From assembly GCA_903953935.1 (NCBI GenBank), contig CAJBLF010000052.1:1-39523 (forward strand): a stretch of 39,523 nucleotides of DNA, written 5' to 3'. Under the pieces are notes generated by a model. It was not told the DNA's origin. It did no database searches and was given only the letters and a program-made list of their open reading frames with translations. Source of the DNA: an uncultured bacterium (lineage in GTDB: Bacteria > Patescibacteriota > Gracilibacteria > Absconditabacterales > Absconditicoccaceae). The position numbers and the translations under genes are program-made. The stretch's first letter is position 1. The number at the start of each line of letters is the position of its first letter. Positions 11,060 through 19,600 of the stretch are shown one piece after another.

Positions 11060-11728
11060 ATGGACAAATTAGCTCCATTGATAGAGATCAAAAATCTCAG
11101 CCGATGATATCTGGACAATCCAGTACCGCTATTTGATAAATTAAGTTTTTCTCTAGAGAAAAATGAGTTTTTTGTACTCACAGGAAAATCAGGTACAGGA
11201 AAAACAACATTAGTGAAATTTATGATTGGTAAACTTACTCCTCCAGAAAAAACAATATTTTACAACAGACAAGATATTTCAAAGTTTTCACTAGAAGACA
11301 CCCAAATACTAAGAAAAAGATTGGGTATCGTTTTTCAAGACTATGAGCTTTTAGAGGATCTCAGTGTCAGAGACAATATAGTCTATCCACTTGAATTATA
11401 CCAACTTGGAGAAACAATTATAGAATCTAAACTCAGACAAGTACTACAAAAAGTAAACGTAAAACATCTCTTGGATAAACCAGTAAAGATTTTGAGTGCA
11501 TGAGAAAAACAAAGAGTAGCAATAGCAAGAGCACTCATTCATGATCCAGAATTCATTATAGCTGATGAACCCACAGGAAACCTAGACTGGGAAAATACTC
11601 AGATAGTAGCAGATATTCTTATAGAAGCAAACAAAACAGGGAATACCATATTTCTAATTACCCATGATATTCACTTATTAAACTATCTCAAAACAAAACA
11701 TCACATCAAATTACATGTTATTAAATAA
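11060..11728 (+). CDS. ABC transporter ATP-binding protein, FtsE/LolD-like
   Basis: 222 residues with Walker [13 protein letters not shown]-loop [17 protein letters not shown], signature [15 protein letters not shown] (its Gly coded by TGA at 11501-11503), Walker [13 protein letters not shown] and switch LITHD. The sequence is closest to the FtsE/LolD/MacB subgroup. FtsE works with membrane partner FtsX in septal peptidoglycan hydrolysis, but no FtsX or other permease gene follows here; the next gene encodes a soluble protein. An FtsE assignment is therefore likely but not proven. Confidence 0.88.
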
Positions 11729-11804
11729 AATATCAAAAGTAATCTAGGCAAAATGTTCTAAGCAAACAAACATCCATTTTATCTCTTCTAATATCAATCT
11801 TCGT

Positions 11805-12302
11805 ATGACTGATAGCAAAAAAGACATCATAAGTAAAAATATTGTCGAAGAATTGGATACATTAGATATTGCTGGATATCTCAAACAAGAGGTAAAAGAT
11901 TTTTTGAAATATTTGCATTATTACAAAATCAAGAACATACTTCAAAATATAGACGCACTCAAAGAATATCTCATTTGTCTTGATCATCAAAACACAAACC
12001 AAATCCATGAATTGGAATATAAAAAAAATATAGACATGGTAATAGGAGATCATGATATTTTCTATTATATTTCCACAAAAGGATTAGAAAAAGTAGGAGA
12101 ACACAAAATTCATCAAAAAATACGAGAAAATGATTTCAATCTAAGTTACATCATGCAGGGAATAAAAGGTTTCTTAGTCTTAACAGCTGATGAATTCTGT
12201 AACGCATCCCCTACGAGAATGTCCATCAATAGGATGCTTTGGCAAAAACAATTACAAAGTACGGAAATCGTAGATGAAGATGATGAATCAATCACAGATT
12301 AA
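11805..12302 (+). CDS. Unknown soluble protein, 165 residues
   Basis: Predicted soluble, with no signal peptide or membrane helix. Helical N-terminus (IVEELDTLDIAGYLKQEVKD), a middle part with DHDIFYYISTKGLEKVGEH and a C-terminal acidic tail DEDDESITD. It has no TGA codon. I do not recognise it. It lies 76 bp after the FtsE-like gene in the same direction and ends at a terminator, so it may be the second gene of that transcript. Confidence 0.75.
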   Translation: MTDSKKDIISKNIVEELDTLDIAGYLKQEVKDFLKYLHYYKIKNILQNIDALKEYLICLDHQNTNQIHELEYKKNIDMVIGDHDIFYYISTKGLEKVGEHKIHQKIRENDFNLSYIMQGIKGFLVLTADEFCNASPTRMSINRMLWQKQLQSTEIVDEDDESITD

Positions 12303-12326
12303 TACTATAAAAAAATAAATAATAAG

Positions 12327-12347
12327 CCTCTAAAAGAGGTTTTTTTA
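12327..12347 (+). terminator. Intrinsic terminator
   Basis: CCTCT (12327-12331), AAA, AGAGG (12335-12339), then a T-run. It closes the transcript of the gene ending at 12302. Confidence 0.8.
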
Positions 12348-12435
12348 TTTATTATAAAGTAAAATAAGGACAATATGTGTAATACAAAAAGAAATGAACT
12401 ATAGTTAGGCGATGATAAGCTTTTAGTAAAACTCC

Positions 12436-12463
12436 TTGAAAATTTACAAAAAAACTATATAGT
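12436..12463 (+). promoter_or_regulatory. Promoter upstream of hrcA
   Basis: TTGAAA (12436-12441), 16 bp, TATAGT (12458-12463). The predicted start near 12470 puts the inverted repeat at 12478-12493 in the early transcribed region. A TTTACA half-site (12443-12448) lies inside the spacer. Confidence 0.55.
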
Positions 12464-12477
12464 CAAGACAACAAAAA

Positions 12478-12493
12478 TGTAAACAATTTTACA
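12478..12493. promoter_or_regulatory. Candidate operator, inverted repeat TGTAAA-N4-TTTACA
   Basis: A perfect 6-bp inverted repeat TGTAAACAATTTTACA just after the hrcA promoter. It is not the classical CIRCE element (TTAGCACTC-N9-GAGTGCTAA). Position and symmetry suggest autoregulation by the HrcA-like repressor, an inference. Confidence 0.45.
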
Positions 12494-12515
12494 CAATAGA
12501 CAGTGTGGTTTTCGT

Positions 12516-13187
12516 ATGACAGATTTCGATCAAAAACTCTTAGCTCTGCTCGATGTAGTAATCGACAATTATATCAACAAATGAGAGCCTGTCGGTTCAA
12601 AATTTTTGCATTCATTAGAGGATGCCGAATACGCTCCATCTACACTAAGAAAATATCTAAACATGCTAGAAAAAGCAGGTATGGTATATCAACCCTATAA
12701 TAGTTCGGGAAGAGTCCCTACCGTACAGGGATTGACGACCTATATACAAAATTACCTGGTCGTACAAGAAGACGAAAAACAAGATGAAGTAATTAAAGTA
12801 AGAAGTGGATTAAAAGAATTAGTAGAAAGTATCGGCGCTCTAGCTGACGGCGTTGTTGTAGGTTTTTTGAGAAACGATGAATATTATTATCTCTGAATCA
12901 ATAACCTCTTGAGAGACGATATGGTAGATGAATACCAAACCACGAAGAAAATCATCTCATTCATCGAAGAAAAAAGAATCGTAAAATTTATCGATAGCAA
13001 AATCTTAAAAAAGAATCAGATATATTATACGTTTATAGAAGATCAAAAAACGATGATATCATGCTTGTATACTAAGATAACAATCGAAGACTATGATTGT
13101 ATGCTCTGTATTATAGGTCCCACGAGAGTAAATTACAAACAAAACTTAGCAATATTCCAAAAGATATTACAGTCTTTAGCTACGTAA
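12516..13187 (+). CDS. hrcA: HrcA-like heat-shock repressor
   Basis: 223 residues, shorter than the usual 340. The N-terminal winged helix is clearly HrcA: VVIDNYINKGEPVGSKFL (Gly from TGA), APSTLRKYLNMLEKAGMV, SSGRVPTVQGLTTYI. The C-terminal GAF-like part ends with IIGPTRVNYKQNL, matching the IGPxRMxY block. The dimerisation insertion typical of full-length HrcA appears much reduced. HrcA represses chaperone genes by binding CIRCE with help from GroEL. No dnaK, grpE or groE gene is next to it; the following gene is unrelated. Identity is well supported, targets unknown. Confidence 0.87.
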
Positions 13188-13196
13188 TCCTTATTG

Positions 13197-13676
13197 ATGA
13201 ACAACATAGAACAAAAAAATGTAGAAGTCTGAACGTGATGATGAACAGGAGAAACAAAAGAATATGTTCCAAGTAAACCAAAATTTTCAGAAAACAAGAA
13301 AGATGAGAACATAAATATAAATCGAGATGAAGAATATAAGAAGACAGGAGTAAGTGCAACAGAATATCAAGCAACGAAGTGACAAGAAAAGTGAGAAGAA
13401 AAGTGAGAAGAACAAGCATTAACCTACGAACAAAAAACACTAAAGATAACAGACATATTTCTAAAAAACAATTTGGATCCAAAACAATATGTCACAGAGA
13501 TAAAAAATCTGGCAAATCGTATTTGAAGACCAGACGAAAAGGTAATCATGGAAATAATGAGGGCAAATACCAAGATAGAAAATGATATGCAAGAGATGAT
13601 GAAGATACCAAAAAAGATACGAACGGGTATCCAATCGTTTTTTAAATGACCATCCAAAAAGGAAACACCAGCATAA
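13197..13676 (+). CDS. Unknown charged protein with three consecutive UGA codons
   Basis: 159 residues, starting 9 bp after hrcA stops, so almost surely co-transcribed. Residues 1-70 are low-complexity and polar: a Gly patch VGTGGGTGET, in which Gly 12 and Gly 14-16 are coded by TGA (three TGA in a row), then KGQEKGEEKGEEQ. The C-terminal half is helical (ITDIFLKNNLDPKQYVTEIK, VIMEIMRANTKIEND). It is not GrpE: the GrpE dimer and head motifs are absent. No family recognised; a client or adaptor role in the heat-shock response is only suggested by position. Confidence 0.75.
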
Positions 13677-13726
13677 GAGTAAATTTTCATAAGACGAATT
13701 TTTTAGTTATTTTATAGTAACAGAGT

Positions 13727-14227
13727 ATGTCACCAATTATTCAAAGTGCTTGATGAATTGTTTATTATATTGCTTCAGATTGAGAGCCAAGATATCTACT
13801 CATAAAAAGACATGCATTGAGTGGAAAAATCGAACGAGTTGCTCCTAAAGGAAAAATTCAAGGCAATGAAAACATCCAGAAAACCGCACTTAGAGAAGTA
13901 AGCGAAGAAACGGGTATTCCTATAAATCAAATGAGAATTAAACAACAATTGGGGATGACACAACTCAGAAACACTGAGCGCCAAAAAGGACAGATGGATA
14001 AAGATGTAACGTATTTTCTTATGGAATATACGGGGAATCCAGATTTTGTTAAAATAGAACATGCGGAAGGATATATTGGTATTCATAAACGATGCACCCT
14101 CAACGAAATATTAGCACTCATCTATTATCAGGATATCAGAGAATTGATAAGAAAAAGTTATTCATTGATAAAAGATAGTCAAAAAAACCAAAACATCAAA
14201 AATGATTTTATGAATAAGCTCTGATAG
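13727..14227 (+). CDS. Nudix hydrolase
   Basis: 166 residues. The Nudix box is complete: G-x5-E-x7-REVSEETGI, beginning at GKIQGNENIQ (about residues 43-65). The N-terminal strand SAGGIVYYIASDGEPRYLLI is typical, with three Gly from TGA. The family hydrolyses nucleoside diphosphates linked to X; RYLLIKRH and APKGKI recall the diadenosine polyphosphate or (d)NTP hydrolases, without certainty. The frame ends MNKL-TGA-TAG: the TGA is read as Gly and TAG stops. Confidence 0.9.
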
Positions 14228-14244
14228 TACCGGAGAAAATACAA

Positions 14245-14272
14245 TTGAATTTCTAGACCGATTAGTTATATA
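14245..14272 (+). promoter_or_regulatory. Candidate promoter for hpf
   Basis: TTGAAT (14245-14250), 16 bp, TATATA (14267-14272), about 60 bp before the hpf ATG. Confidence 0.45.
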
Positions 14273-14331
14273 GACAAAAGTAAGCAACGGACCTTGTCCC
14301 TTCTCTCTTTTACCTTGTATCTGTTAGAAAA

Positions 14332-14652
14332 ATGGCCAAAAATCCAGTAATTTCATACCAATTCACAGATGTACGTCCAGAAAACCAAGAACTTGTAAAA
14401 AAACTTATACAAAAAAACATCGAGGGAAAAATGGATTCTTATTTTAAAAAAATCTATACAAACAAGGAAACAGCTGAAATCAGAATCGATTATAAAATTA
14501 CAGGAAACAAACAAGGAAAATATGCAGGAGATTTCAAATTCAATTATGATGGTAAAATATTTACATGGAGTACAGGCGAAGGAGGATTTAAAATCATAGA
14601 AGACGTAGTAAATCATGCTTTCGAACACTTTAAAATGCACCTATCAAAATAG
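14332..14652 (+). CDS. hpf: Ribosome hibernation/stress factor, HPF/RaiA (S30AE) family
   Basis: 106 residues, short form. The pattern is beta-alpha-beta-beta-beta-alpha: ISYQFTDVRPENQELVKKLI, YFKKIYTNKETAEIRIDY, GKYAGDFKFNYDGKIFTW, then the helix IIEDVVNHAFEHFKMHLSK, as in the S30AE domain. Such proteins sit in the 30S decoding channel and inactivate ribosomes in stationary phase. The long-form dimerisation tail is absent. The sequence is divergent, so this is a fold-level assignment. Confidence 0.72.
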   Translation: MAKNPVISYQFTDVRPENQELVKKLIQKNIEGKMDSYFKKIYTNKETAEIRIDYKITGNKQGKYAGDFKFNYDGKIFTWSTGEGGFKIIEDVVNHAFEHFKMHLSK

Positions 14653-14684
14653 ACCATATCATATACTTTTAATTCATTTACAGC

Positions 14685-15197
14685 ATGTTAGTTATGAAAA
14701 AAAATTACCTTACCAAAGAGGGATATGAACAACTAGTCCAAGAACTTAATGAACTCAAAAAAATCAAACTTCCTAGTGTCTTGGAAAGATTAGGAGAGGC
14801 TAAAGCTATGGGAGATCTTTCAGAAAATTTTGAGTACAAATCAGCACTCGAAGACAAGGATTTCATAAATTCAAGGATCGGAGAGATAGAAAAGTTAATT
14901 GAAGACGTAGAAATCATCAAAGAAGAAAAAAAAGGAAAATCAGAAAAAATAGTAGATTACGGTTCCAAGGTAACTGTTCAAATGATGGATGACAAAGACA
15001 TCTACAATGTAACTATCGTCGGAACATGAGAAACTACTATGGAATTTGACAAGAACTACAAAACAGTTAAAGATTCAATTAAGATATCACTTGAATCACC
15101 ATTGGGACTAGCAATAAGATGAAAAAAATCATGAGACCTCGTGAGAATGAGACTCAATAATGATAGAAAAGATATCAAAATATTAGACGTAAAATAA
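14685..15197 (+). CDS. greA: Transcription elongation factor GreA
   Basis: 170 residues. Starts MLVMKKNYLTKEGYEQLVQE; the N-terminal coiled coil carries the family motif AKAMGDLSENFEYKSALEDK with the acidic tip (D and E) that helps RNA polymerase cleave backtracked RNA. The C-terminal FKBP-like domain has VTVQMMDDKDIYNVTIVGTGE and SPLGLAIRGKKSGDLV (Gly from TGA), ending in ILDVK. ATG 14694 (MKKNYLTK) is closer to the usual start. Ends at a very strong terminator. Confidence 0.95.
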
Positions 15198-15231
15198 TTT
15201 AGGAAAAAATACATATATTTTCAAATACCCA

Positions 15232-15264
15232 AACTTGTACATAGAGATATGTACAGGTTTTTTT
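15232..15264. terminator. Strong terminator after greA
   Basis: A 12-position stem, AACTTGTACATA (15232-15243) with TATGTACAGGTT (15248-15259), loop GAGA, followed by seven T. The T-run overlaps the stop codon of the convergent histidine phosphatase gene. Confidence 0.9.
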
Positions 15265-15814
15265 AGAATTCATATGTTTGAATTTCTGAGTTTCCAATGA
15301 TAAAACCAAAGAATTCATCATCGGATATGTTCGGATTGAAATATTTGTGTATGACTTTGGAAGTAAAGGCATGAGTAACTATCAAAATATCATTAGTAAC
15401 AGTAGATTTAAGTTCATCAAGCTTAGAAAAAACTCTTTTTTCTACATCTTCTATAGTTTCTCAATGGGTAGGAGCATCTTTATATTGTCTGGTAATATTA
15501 AGCTTCCATAAATTCGGATATTTTTCTTGCGCCTCTTGCCTCGTTAATCATTCATATACTCACATATTTCTTTCCAAAAAAGCTCTTTCCTGTAGCAAAG
15601 GAACATTACGAACATTGATTATGTGTGCAGTTTCATTCGTTCTTTGTGTTGGAGAAACATATATCACATCAAAGATTAGATTTTTTATATATACTTTGGC
15701 TGTTTGAACTTGTCTTCTTCAATACTCATTGAGAGGGATATCACTTTGACCTTGATATCTAGATTGAACATTATAATCAGTTTCACCATGTCTGAGTATG
15801 TAGACTTTGCTCAT
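15263..15814 (-). CDS. Histidine phosphatase (phosphoglycerate mutase-like)
   Basis: 183 residues. The catalytic motif is at the start: MSKVYILRHGETDYNVQSR (RHGE). QGQSDIPLNEYGRRQ, VSPTQRTNETA, ERNMGVYEGLTR, DAPTHGETIEDV and the second catalytic His in ILIVTHAF complete the family pattern. Members are cofactor-dependent phosphatases or mutases; this length fits a broad-specificity phosphatase (PhoE/CobC-like). Gly from TGA in EYGRRQ, GVYEGLT and THGET. Confidence 0.93.
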
Positions 15815-15853
15815 CGGATTGCTGCATACAAAGTAAAGTAGCGATTATGAAAT

Positions 15854-16828
15854 TTAATTAAATTGGACATCAGAGACATTCCAACTGTTTCGAAGGTCAA
15901 AAGCAATCTTGCACGTAGCAGGATTTTTTTTCTTATCAAGACCCTGAAGATCAAGTGTAAGAATATATGGATCAGTATACGCAATAGTTCCTTCAGAATC
16001 TATACTACTAAGCTGGGCAAAATCATTTTGACAATGAGATTTGACGAGATTTAATTTATTCTCTACAACAAAATCTTTATTGACTATCTTAAACATATTA
16101 GAAATATCAAGGACCATCTCGTCAGATATATTTTTAAAGAGAAATCCAAACTGATTATCATCAAAAGTAGTTCGAAATCACGTACCATGTTTATAAAACG
16201 TATATCCTCGATATGACTCAAACGTATCTTTATTATTTTTAATATAATCAGTAATCAAATACGTACAGTCACGCGATTTAAGGATTTTACTACAGACAAA
16301 ACGTTCTATATTCACTACAGGATTTTCATTGAACATTACCTGAATATTATTTCATGACCTAGAAGCACTCAATTGAGGTTGTGTAGAAAAGTCAAGAAAC
16401 ATAAGTTCTTTAACAAAAAAATACCTATTAGCAGTGATAATAAGTCACTGATCAGGAATCTTAATAGTATCTACTTCTAGAATAGGCGTCAATTTAAGAT
16501 ATTTTTTGACTCTTCCAACAAGTTCTATTTTTTTATCTTTATAAGTATTGAGGTTTATTGTAGAACTTTTTAGTCCAATAATTTTTCATTCCTTATTGAT
16601 AATTGAATGTGTATAATGAGGAAAATTATTGTCTACGAGAATTTTACCAGAGAAGGTAAGTGTAGCGCCCAAAGTATACAGAGCATCAGGAGGTGTTGTT
16701 TGCGTAAATCTATCTGCAATTCATGTGATAAGCTTACTCAAAAAATATATTCCTACACAAAGAATAATTAGCCGCAAAAATGTTTTTGTATTTAGTATTT
16801 TTTTTTGCTTCAGGTTTCTTATAACCAT
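15854..16828 (-). CDS. Membrane-anchored extracytoplasmic protein, unknown function
   Basis: 324 residues. One N-terminal helix (FLRLIILCVGIYFLSKLITG) follows a basic start. The rest is probably outside. Residues from LYTLGATLTFSGKILVDN to YKDKKIELVGRVKKYLKLTP, LEVDTI look like an OB-like or beta-barrel domain; the remainder is beta-rich with paired cysteines (RFVCSKI, SRDCTYL, KSHCQND, PATCKIA). No family recognised. The frame stays open upstream to 16939, but ATG 16828 gives a standard signal-anchor. Divergent from rsmG. Confidence 0.8.
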
Positions 16829-16941
16829 ATGGATATATATTATGTAAAAAAAACGAATACAGTGACATACTATAAGGATTTTAAGGAAGAAAGCAAGACA
16901 ACCAGAAAGGACAAAAATTTTAGCTAAGAAGCTTATCACCT

Positions 16942-17517
16942 ATGGAATCACAACGAAAATCGCTAATAGACCAGTTTATAGCAATAAACTCACATACCAA
17001 TCTCTCAGCCATCAGAGACCCAGAGGGTATTCAAGTAAAACACATCCAAGACTCACTAGAAATCAATAATGCTCTAGTACTCAAGCCGGGTTTAACCCTA
17101 TGCGACGTAGGTACGGGTGGATGATTTCCCCTTTTACCAATAGCAATAAGCAATCCAAAAATACAATGCACAGGAATCGACTCAACAAGAAAAAAAGTAG
17201 ATGCAGTAAATGAGATAATAACCAACATCAAGATACCAAACGCCAAAGCATTGCGAATCAGAGCAGAAGAACACAAAGAAGAATACGATTATGTAACAGC
17301 AAGAGCTGTCAGTTATATAGATAAATTACTGCCACAAGTCCATCATCTCGTCAAAAAATGAGGTCGTCTAATTTTATATAAGCAATACAGTCCCGAAGAA
17401 AGTCAGGATATTATTCATTTTGGAAAAAAATATCGTTTAGTTGTACAAAAAAAACACAAATATCAGCTTTTTGACTGAGATATACCAAGGATTATATATG
17501 TATTGAAAAAAATTTAA
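16942..17517 (+). CDS. rsmG: 16S rRNA (guanine-527-N7) methyltransferase
   Basis: 191 residues, compact for RsmG. Motifs: NSHTNLSAIRDPEG, VKHIQDSLEI, SAM-binding loop LCDVGTGGGFPLLPIAI (third Gly from TGA, 17122-17124), TGIDSTRKKVDAV, VTARAVSYIDKLL and KKGGRLILYK. The enzyme methylates N7 of G527 in 16S rRNA. An in-frame TAG at 16921 limits the start to 16942, which lacks most of the usual N-terminal helix. Confidence 0.94.
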
Positions 17518-17588
17518 TTCGAACGTCAATTTCTGTTGTTTACAGAATTGGCTGAGAGAATTATAATTACTAGGTAAATACGTTCGAA
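17518..17588. ncRNA. Possible structured RNA element (three-way junction)
   Basis: TTCGAACGT (17518-17526) pairs perfectly with ACGTTCGAA (17580-17588). Inside are a long hairpin, CAATTTCTGT with ACAGAATTG, and a short one, TTAC-TAG-GTAA, joined by GCTGAGAGAATTATAA. It starts at the rsmG stop codon and lies about 80 bp before the next gene, so it could be a leader of that gene or the 3' end of rsmG. There is no T-run, so it is not a terminator. The strand is not fixed. Confidence 0.45.
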
Positions 17589-17671
17589 AGATAATAAGGG
17601 ATTACAACAATACTTGCTTTATAATAGAATAAGGATATAAGTTGGGTCAAAAAAAATAAATAACAAAAAAA

Positions 17672-18214
17672 ATGAGAAAAGTAAAAAATTTTTTCTTTTC
17701 CAGATTGGCTATTATATTACTAGTGTTTATCTATATCATCACAGCTATCGGCTCAGGATATATAGAATATTTCAATGGTGCAAGTCTCAAAGCAGTAATA
17801 TTTCTTAGAGGAGGAACTATACTTATTGATTCATTAGTAATTGGTTTAGGCATATACACATTCACACGTAAATGGCTAAACAAAAAATTCTTAGAAAGAG
17901 ATTTCTTTAGAAAAAGGCTATTCTGGTTAGCATATATCGCTGAAACATTGGCGATATTCTTCTTATTCTATCTACCGTATGTAGGAAGATCTTTGTATCT
18001 CGTATTAGACGGAGAACAGATAGGGATACCATTAAGCATGAATGTTTTTATCATAAATCTCGTTTTGGGTTTTGTTTTCATGATTGTACTTGGTGCAAAA
18101 ATGAAAGAAATAATCGAAAAATTACAAAAAAGAACCGAACAAAACGGATTTACAAAAGAAGAACCAAAAACATGACCCCTATCCCCTTACAATGTGTATA
18201 CATTTTGTGAGTAA
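17672..18214 (+). CDS. Four-helix membrane protein, unknown function
   Basis: 180 residues. Hydrophobic segments: LAIILLVFIYIITAIG, FLRGGTILIDSLVIGLGIYT, WLAYIAETLAIFFLFYLPYV and NVFIINLVLGFVFMIVLGA, with basic loops and a charged C-terminus. I do not recognise it. A TGA at 18173-18175 (KT-TGA-PLSPY) lies right where a terminator hairpin begins; read as Gly, the protein gains 12 residues and stops at TAA inside the hairpin loop. A structured element lies upstream. Confidence 0.8.
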
Positions 18215-18228
18215 GATAGGGTTTTTTT
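18177..18228 (+). terminator. Terminator overlapping the end of the membrane protein gene
   Basis: CCCTATC (18177-18183) pairs with GATAGGG (18215-18221), with inner pairs CTTAC/GTGAG and ATGT/ACAT, followed by seven T. The last 12 codons and the stop of the gene form the hairpin. Confidence 0.8.
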
Positions 18229-18243
18229 AATTGAGACCCAATA

Positions 18244-18434
18244 AAAACGCGAAGTATTGAGTGTTTTTATGTGGTCGAAATTACATTTGCGTTTCAGAAA
18301 ATGTAATTGATACAAAGTAAAACGCGAAGTATTGAGTGTTTTTATGTGGTCGAAATTACATTTGCGTTTCAGAAAATGTAATTGATACAAAGTAAAACGC
18401 GAAGTGTTGAGTGTTTTTATGTGGTCGAAATTAC
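18244..18434. repeat. 75-bp tandem repeat, two identical units plus a partial third
   Basis: Units at 18244-18318 and 18319-18393 are identical; a third covers 18394-18434 with one substitution. Each full unit contains two potential stem-loops: AAAACGC with GTGTTTT, and AATTACATTT with AAATGTAATT, each with a 10-nt loop. The 14 bases before the first unit (AATTGAGACCCAAT) resemble the unit's end (AATTGATACAAAGT). The array sits between two convergent genes, and the partial unit ends at the stop codon of the ZIP gene. Confidence 0.95.
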
Positions 18435-19174
18435 TCCAAGAGTAATAACGTAGACATAATGCCAATTCAAAGGAGGAAAAATAATATCTGAGGAATGCTA
18501 TGAGCCAATGTATTTTCCTTATGAAGTTCAGGAATAAGGTCCGAACCAGCAATATAGATAAATGTTCCAGCAGCAAAAGGAATCAACATAACTATAATAC
18601 CATCAGTATAACGATAGAGCACAAAAGCAATAACCACTCCTATCACCGCTGTCAATGCAGTCAAAAAATTGAGGAGCAATGCTTTTCTTCTACTAAATCC
18701 ACCATGGATAAGCACACCAAAATCTCAGATTTCTTGAGGGATTTCATGTAAAACCACTGCAAGTGTAGTTGCAATTCCTACAGGGACACTAACCAAATAA
18801 CTTGCACCAATAATCAATCCATCAATCAAATTATGAACCATATCTCAGACTAAATTCATGATTGCAACCGGATGTGTATGTTGTTTCGTAATCGGCATAT
18901 GACAATGATTTCGACGAATAACTTTTTCTGTAATCAAGCCAAAAAGTATTCATCAAAGAATCCACAAAGATGCTGAAATAGGTCGTCATCAGTCACCTAT
19001 CACTTCTGGCAAAAGATGAAAAAAAACATCACCAAGCAATGCGCCAGCAGAAAAACTCACAAGCCACAAAACTATTCTTTTAAGCAAAGACAGACGAAGT
19101 CATAAGGTAACAATACCTACCAACGCCACTATACTTACAATCAACACACTAACTAACGCATACAAAAAAGGCAT
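18431..19174 (-). CDS. ZIP family divalent metal transporter
   Basis: 247 residues with about eight membrane helices. The helix IV/V metal site is clear: DMVHNLIDGLIIGASY and VVLHEIPQEIGDFGVLIHGG, as in ZIP/ZupT. A His-rich cytoplasmic loop NHCHMPITKQHTHP lies before it. It should import zinc or iron. Gly from TGA at several places, including LVGDMVHN and EIGDFG. Its stop codon TAA is formed by the edge of the 75-bp repeat array, so the array may have altered the C-terminus, which nevertheless looks complete (last helix ILFFLLGIGIMSTLLLL). Confidence 0.93.
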
Positions 19175-19200
19175 ACTATTTTAGTACAGAGAATAAAAAA

Positions 19201-19479
19201 TTATGTGCAAATAACGCATCATAATTGATGTTTTTTTTTCCAAGCAATTAATGTCCTAGAAGAAATACGATAAGATTCAACAATATTTTTTGCAGTAAAA
19301 TTTTGGTGACAATATTGATCTACAACCATTTCAACAAATGCTTTAGAATATGTCCCTCTAATTCCTTGAGGAGTAAAAGTAGAATGACAAGTAGTACACA
19401 AAAGTCTCTGACTTCAAGCTCTTCCATGACCATATTTAATGGTAGCGTCACTAGTGCATTTAATACATTCCATAGACAT
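19201..19479 (-). CDS. InsA/IS1-like zinc-ribbon helix-turn-helix protein, orphan
   Basis: 92 residues. MECIKC-TS, then KYGHGRAGSQRLLCTTCHSTF forms a four-cysteine zinc ribbon of the type at the N-terminus of IS1 InsA and related transposases; then FVEMVVDQYCHQNFTAKNIVESYRISSRTLIAWKKKHQL is a helix-turn-helix. No DDE transposase frame or terminal inverted repeats follow; the next gene is the ZIP transporter 27 bp away. It is either a remnant of an insertion sequence or a domesticated DNA-binding protein. A TGA near the end extends it by seven residues to TAA. ATG 19473 is an alternative start. Confidence 0.7.
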
Positions 19480-19538
19480 ACGCAGCAAGTAAATATTTTA
19501 CTTGTGTTGGTATAGTAAAATAAAAAACGATTACAAGC

Positions 19539-19573
19539 AAAAAAAAGAATGAATGATTAACAATCACTCATTC
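19539..19573 (-). terminator. Terminator after alanine racemase gene
   Basis: On the minus strand GAATGAGTGATT (19562-19573) pairs with AATCATTCATTC (19547-19558), one mismatch, then eight T. Confidence 0.85.
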
Positions 19574-19600
19574 AAACGCAAATATCAATTCTCGAGCAGT

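Noticed and set aside
13197-13676. grpE after hrcA
   Set aside because: Position suggests GrpE, but the protein lacks GrpE motifs and is low-complexity in its first half.
17518-17640. Thiamine pyrophosphate riboswitch
   Set aside because: GGCTGAGA fits one half of the core, but the ACCTGA half is not visible and the downstream protein shows no thiamine link.
18244-18434. CRISPR array
   Set aside because: The whole 75-bp unit repeats, including the part that should be a unique spacer, there are fewer than three full units, and no cas gene is present.
18187-18576. Minus-strand frame with a 25-residue repeat through the 75-bp array
   Set aside because: 75 is divisible by three, so any open frame repeats; it is out of frame with and overlaps the ZIP gene and has no start context.
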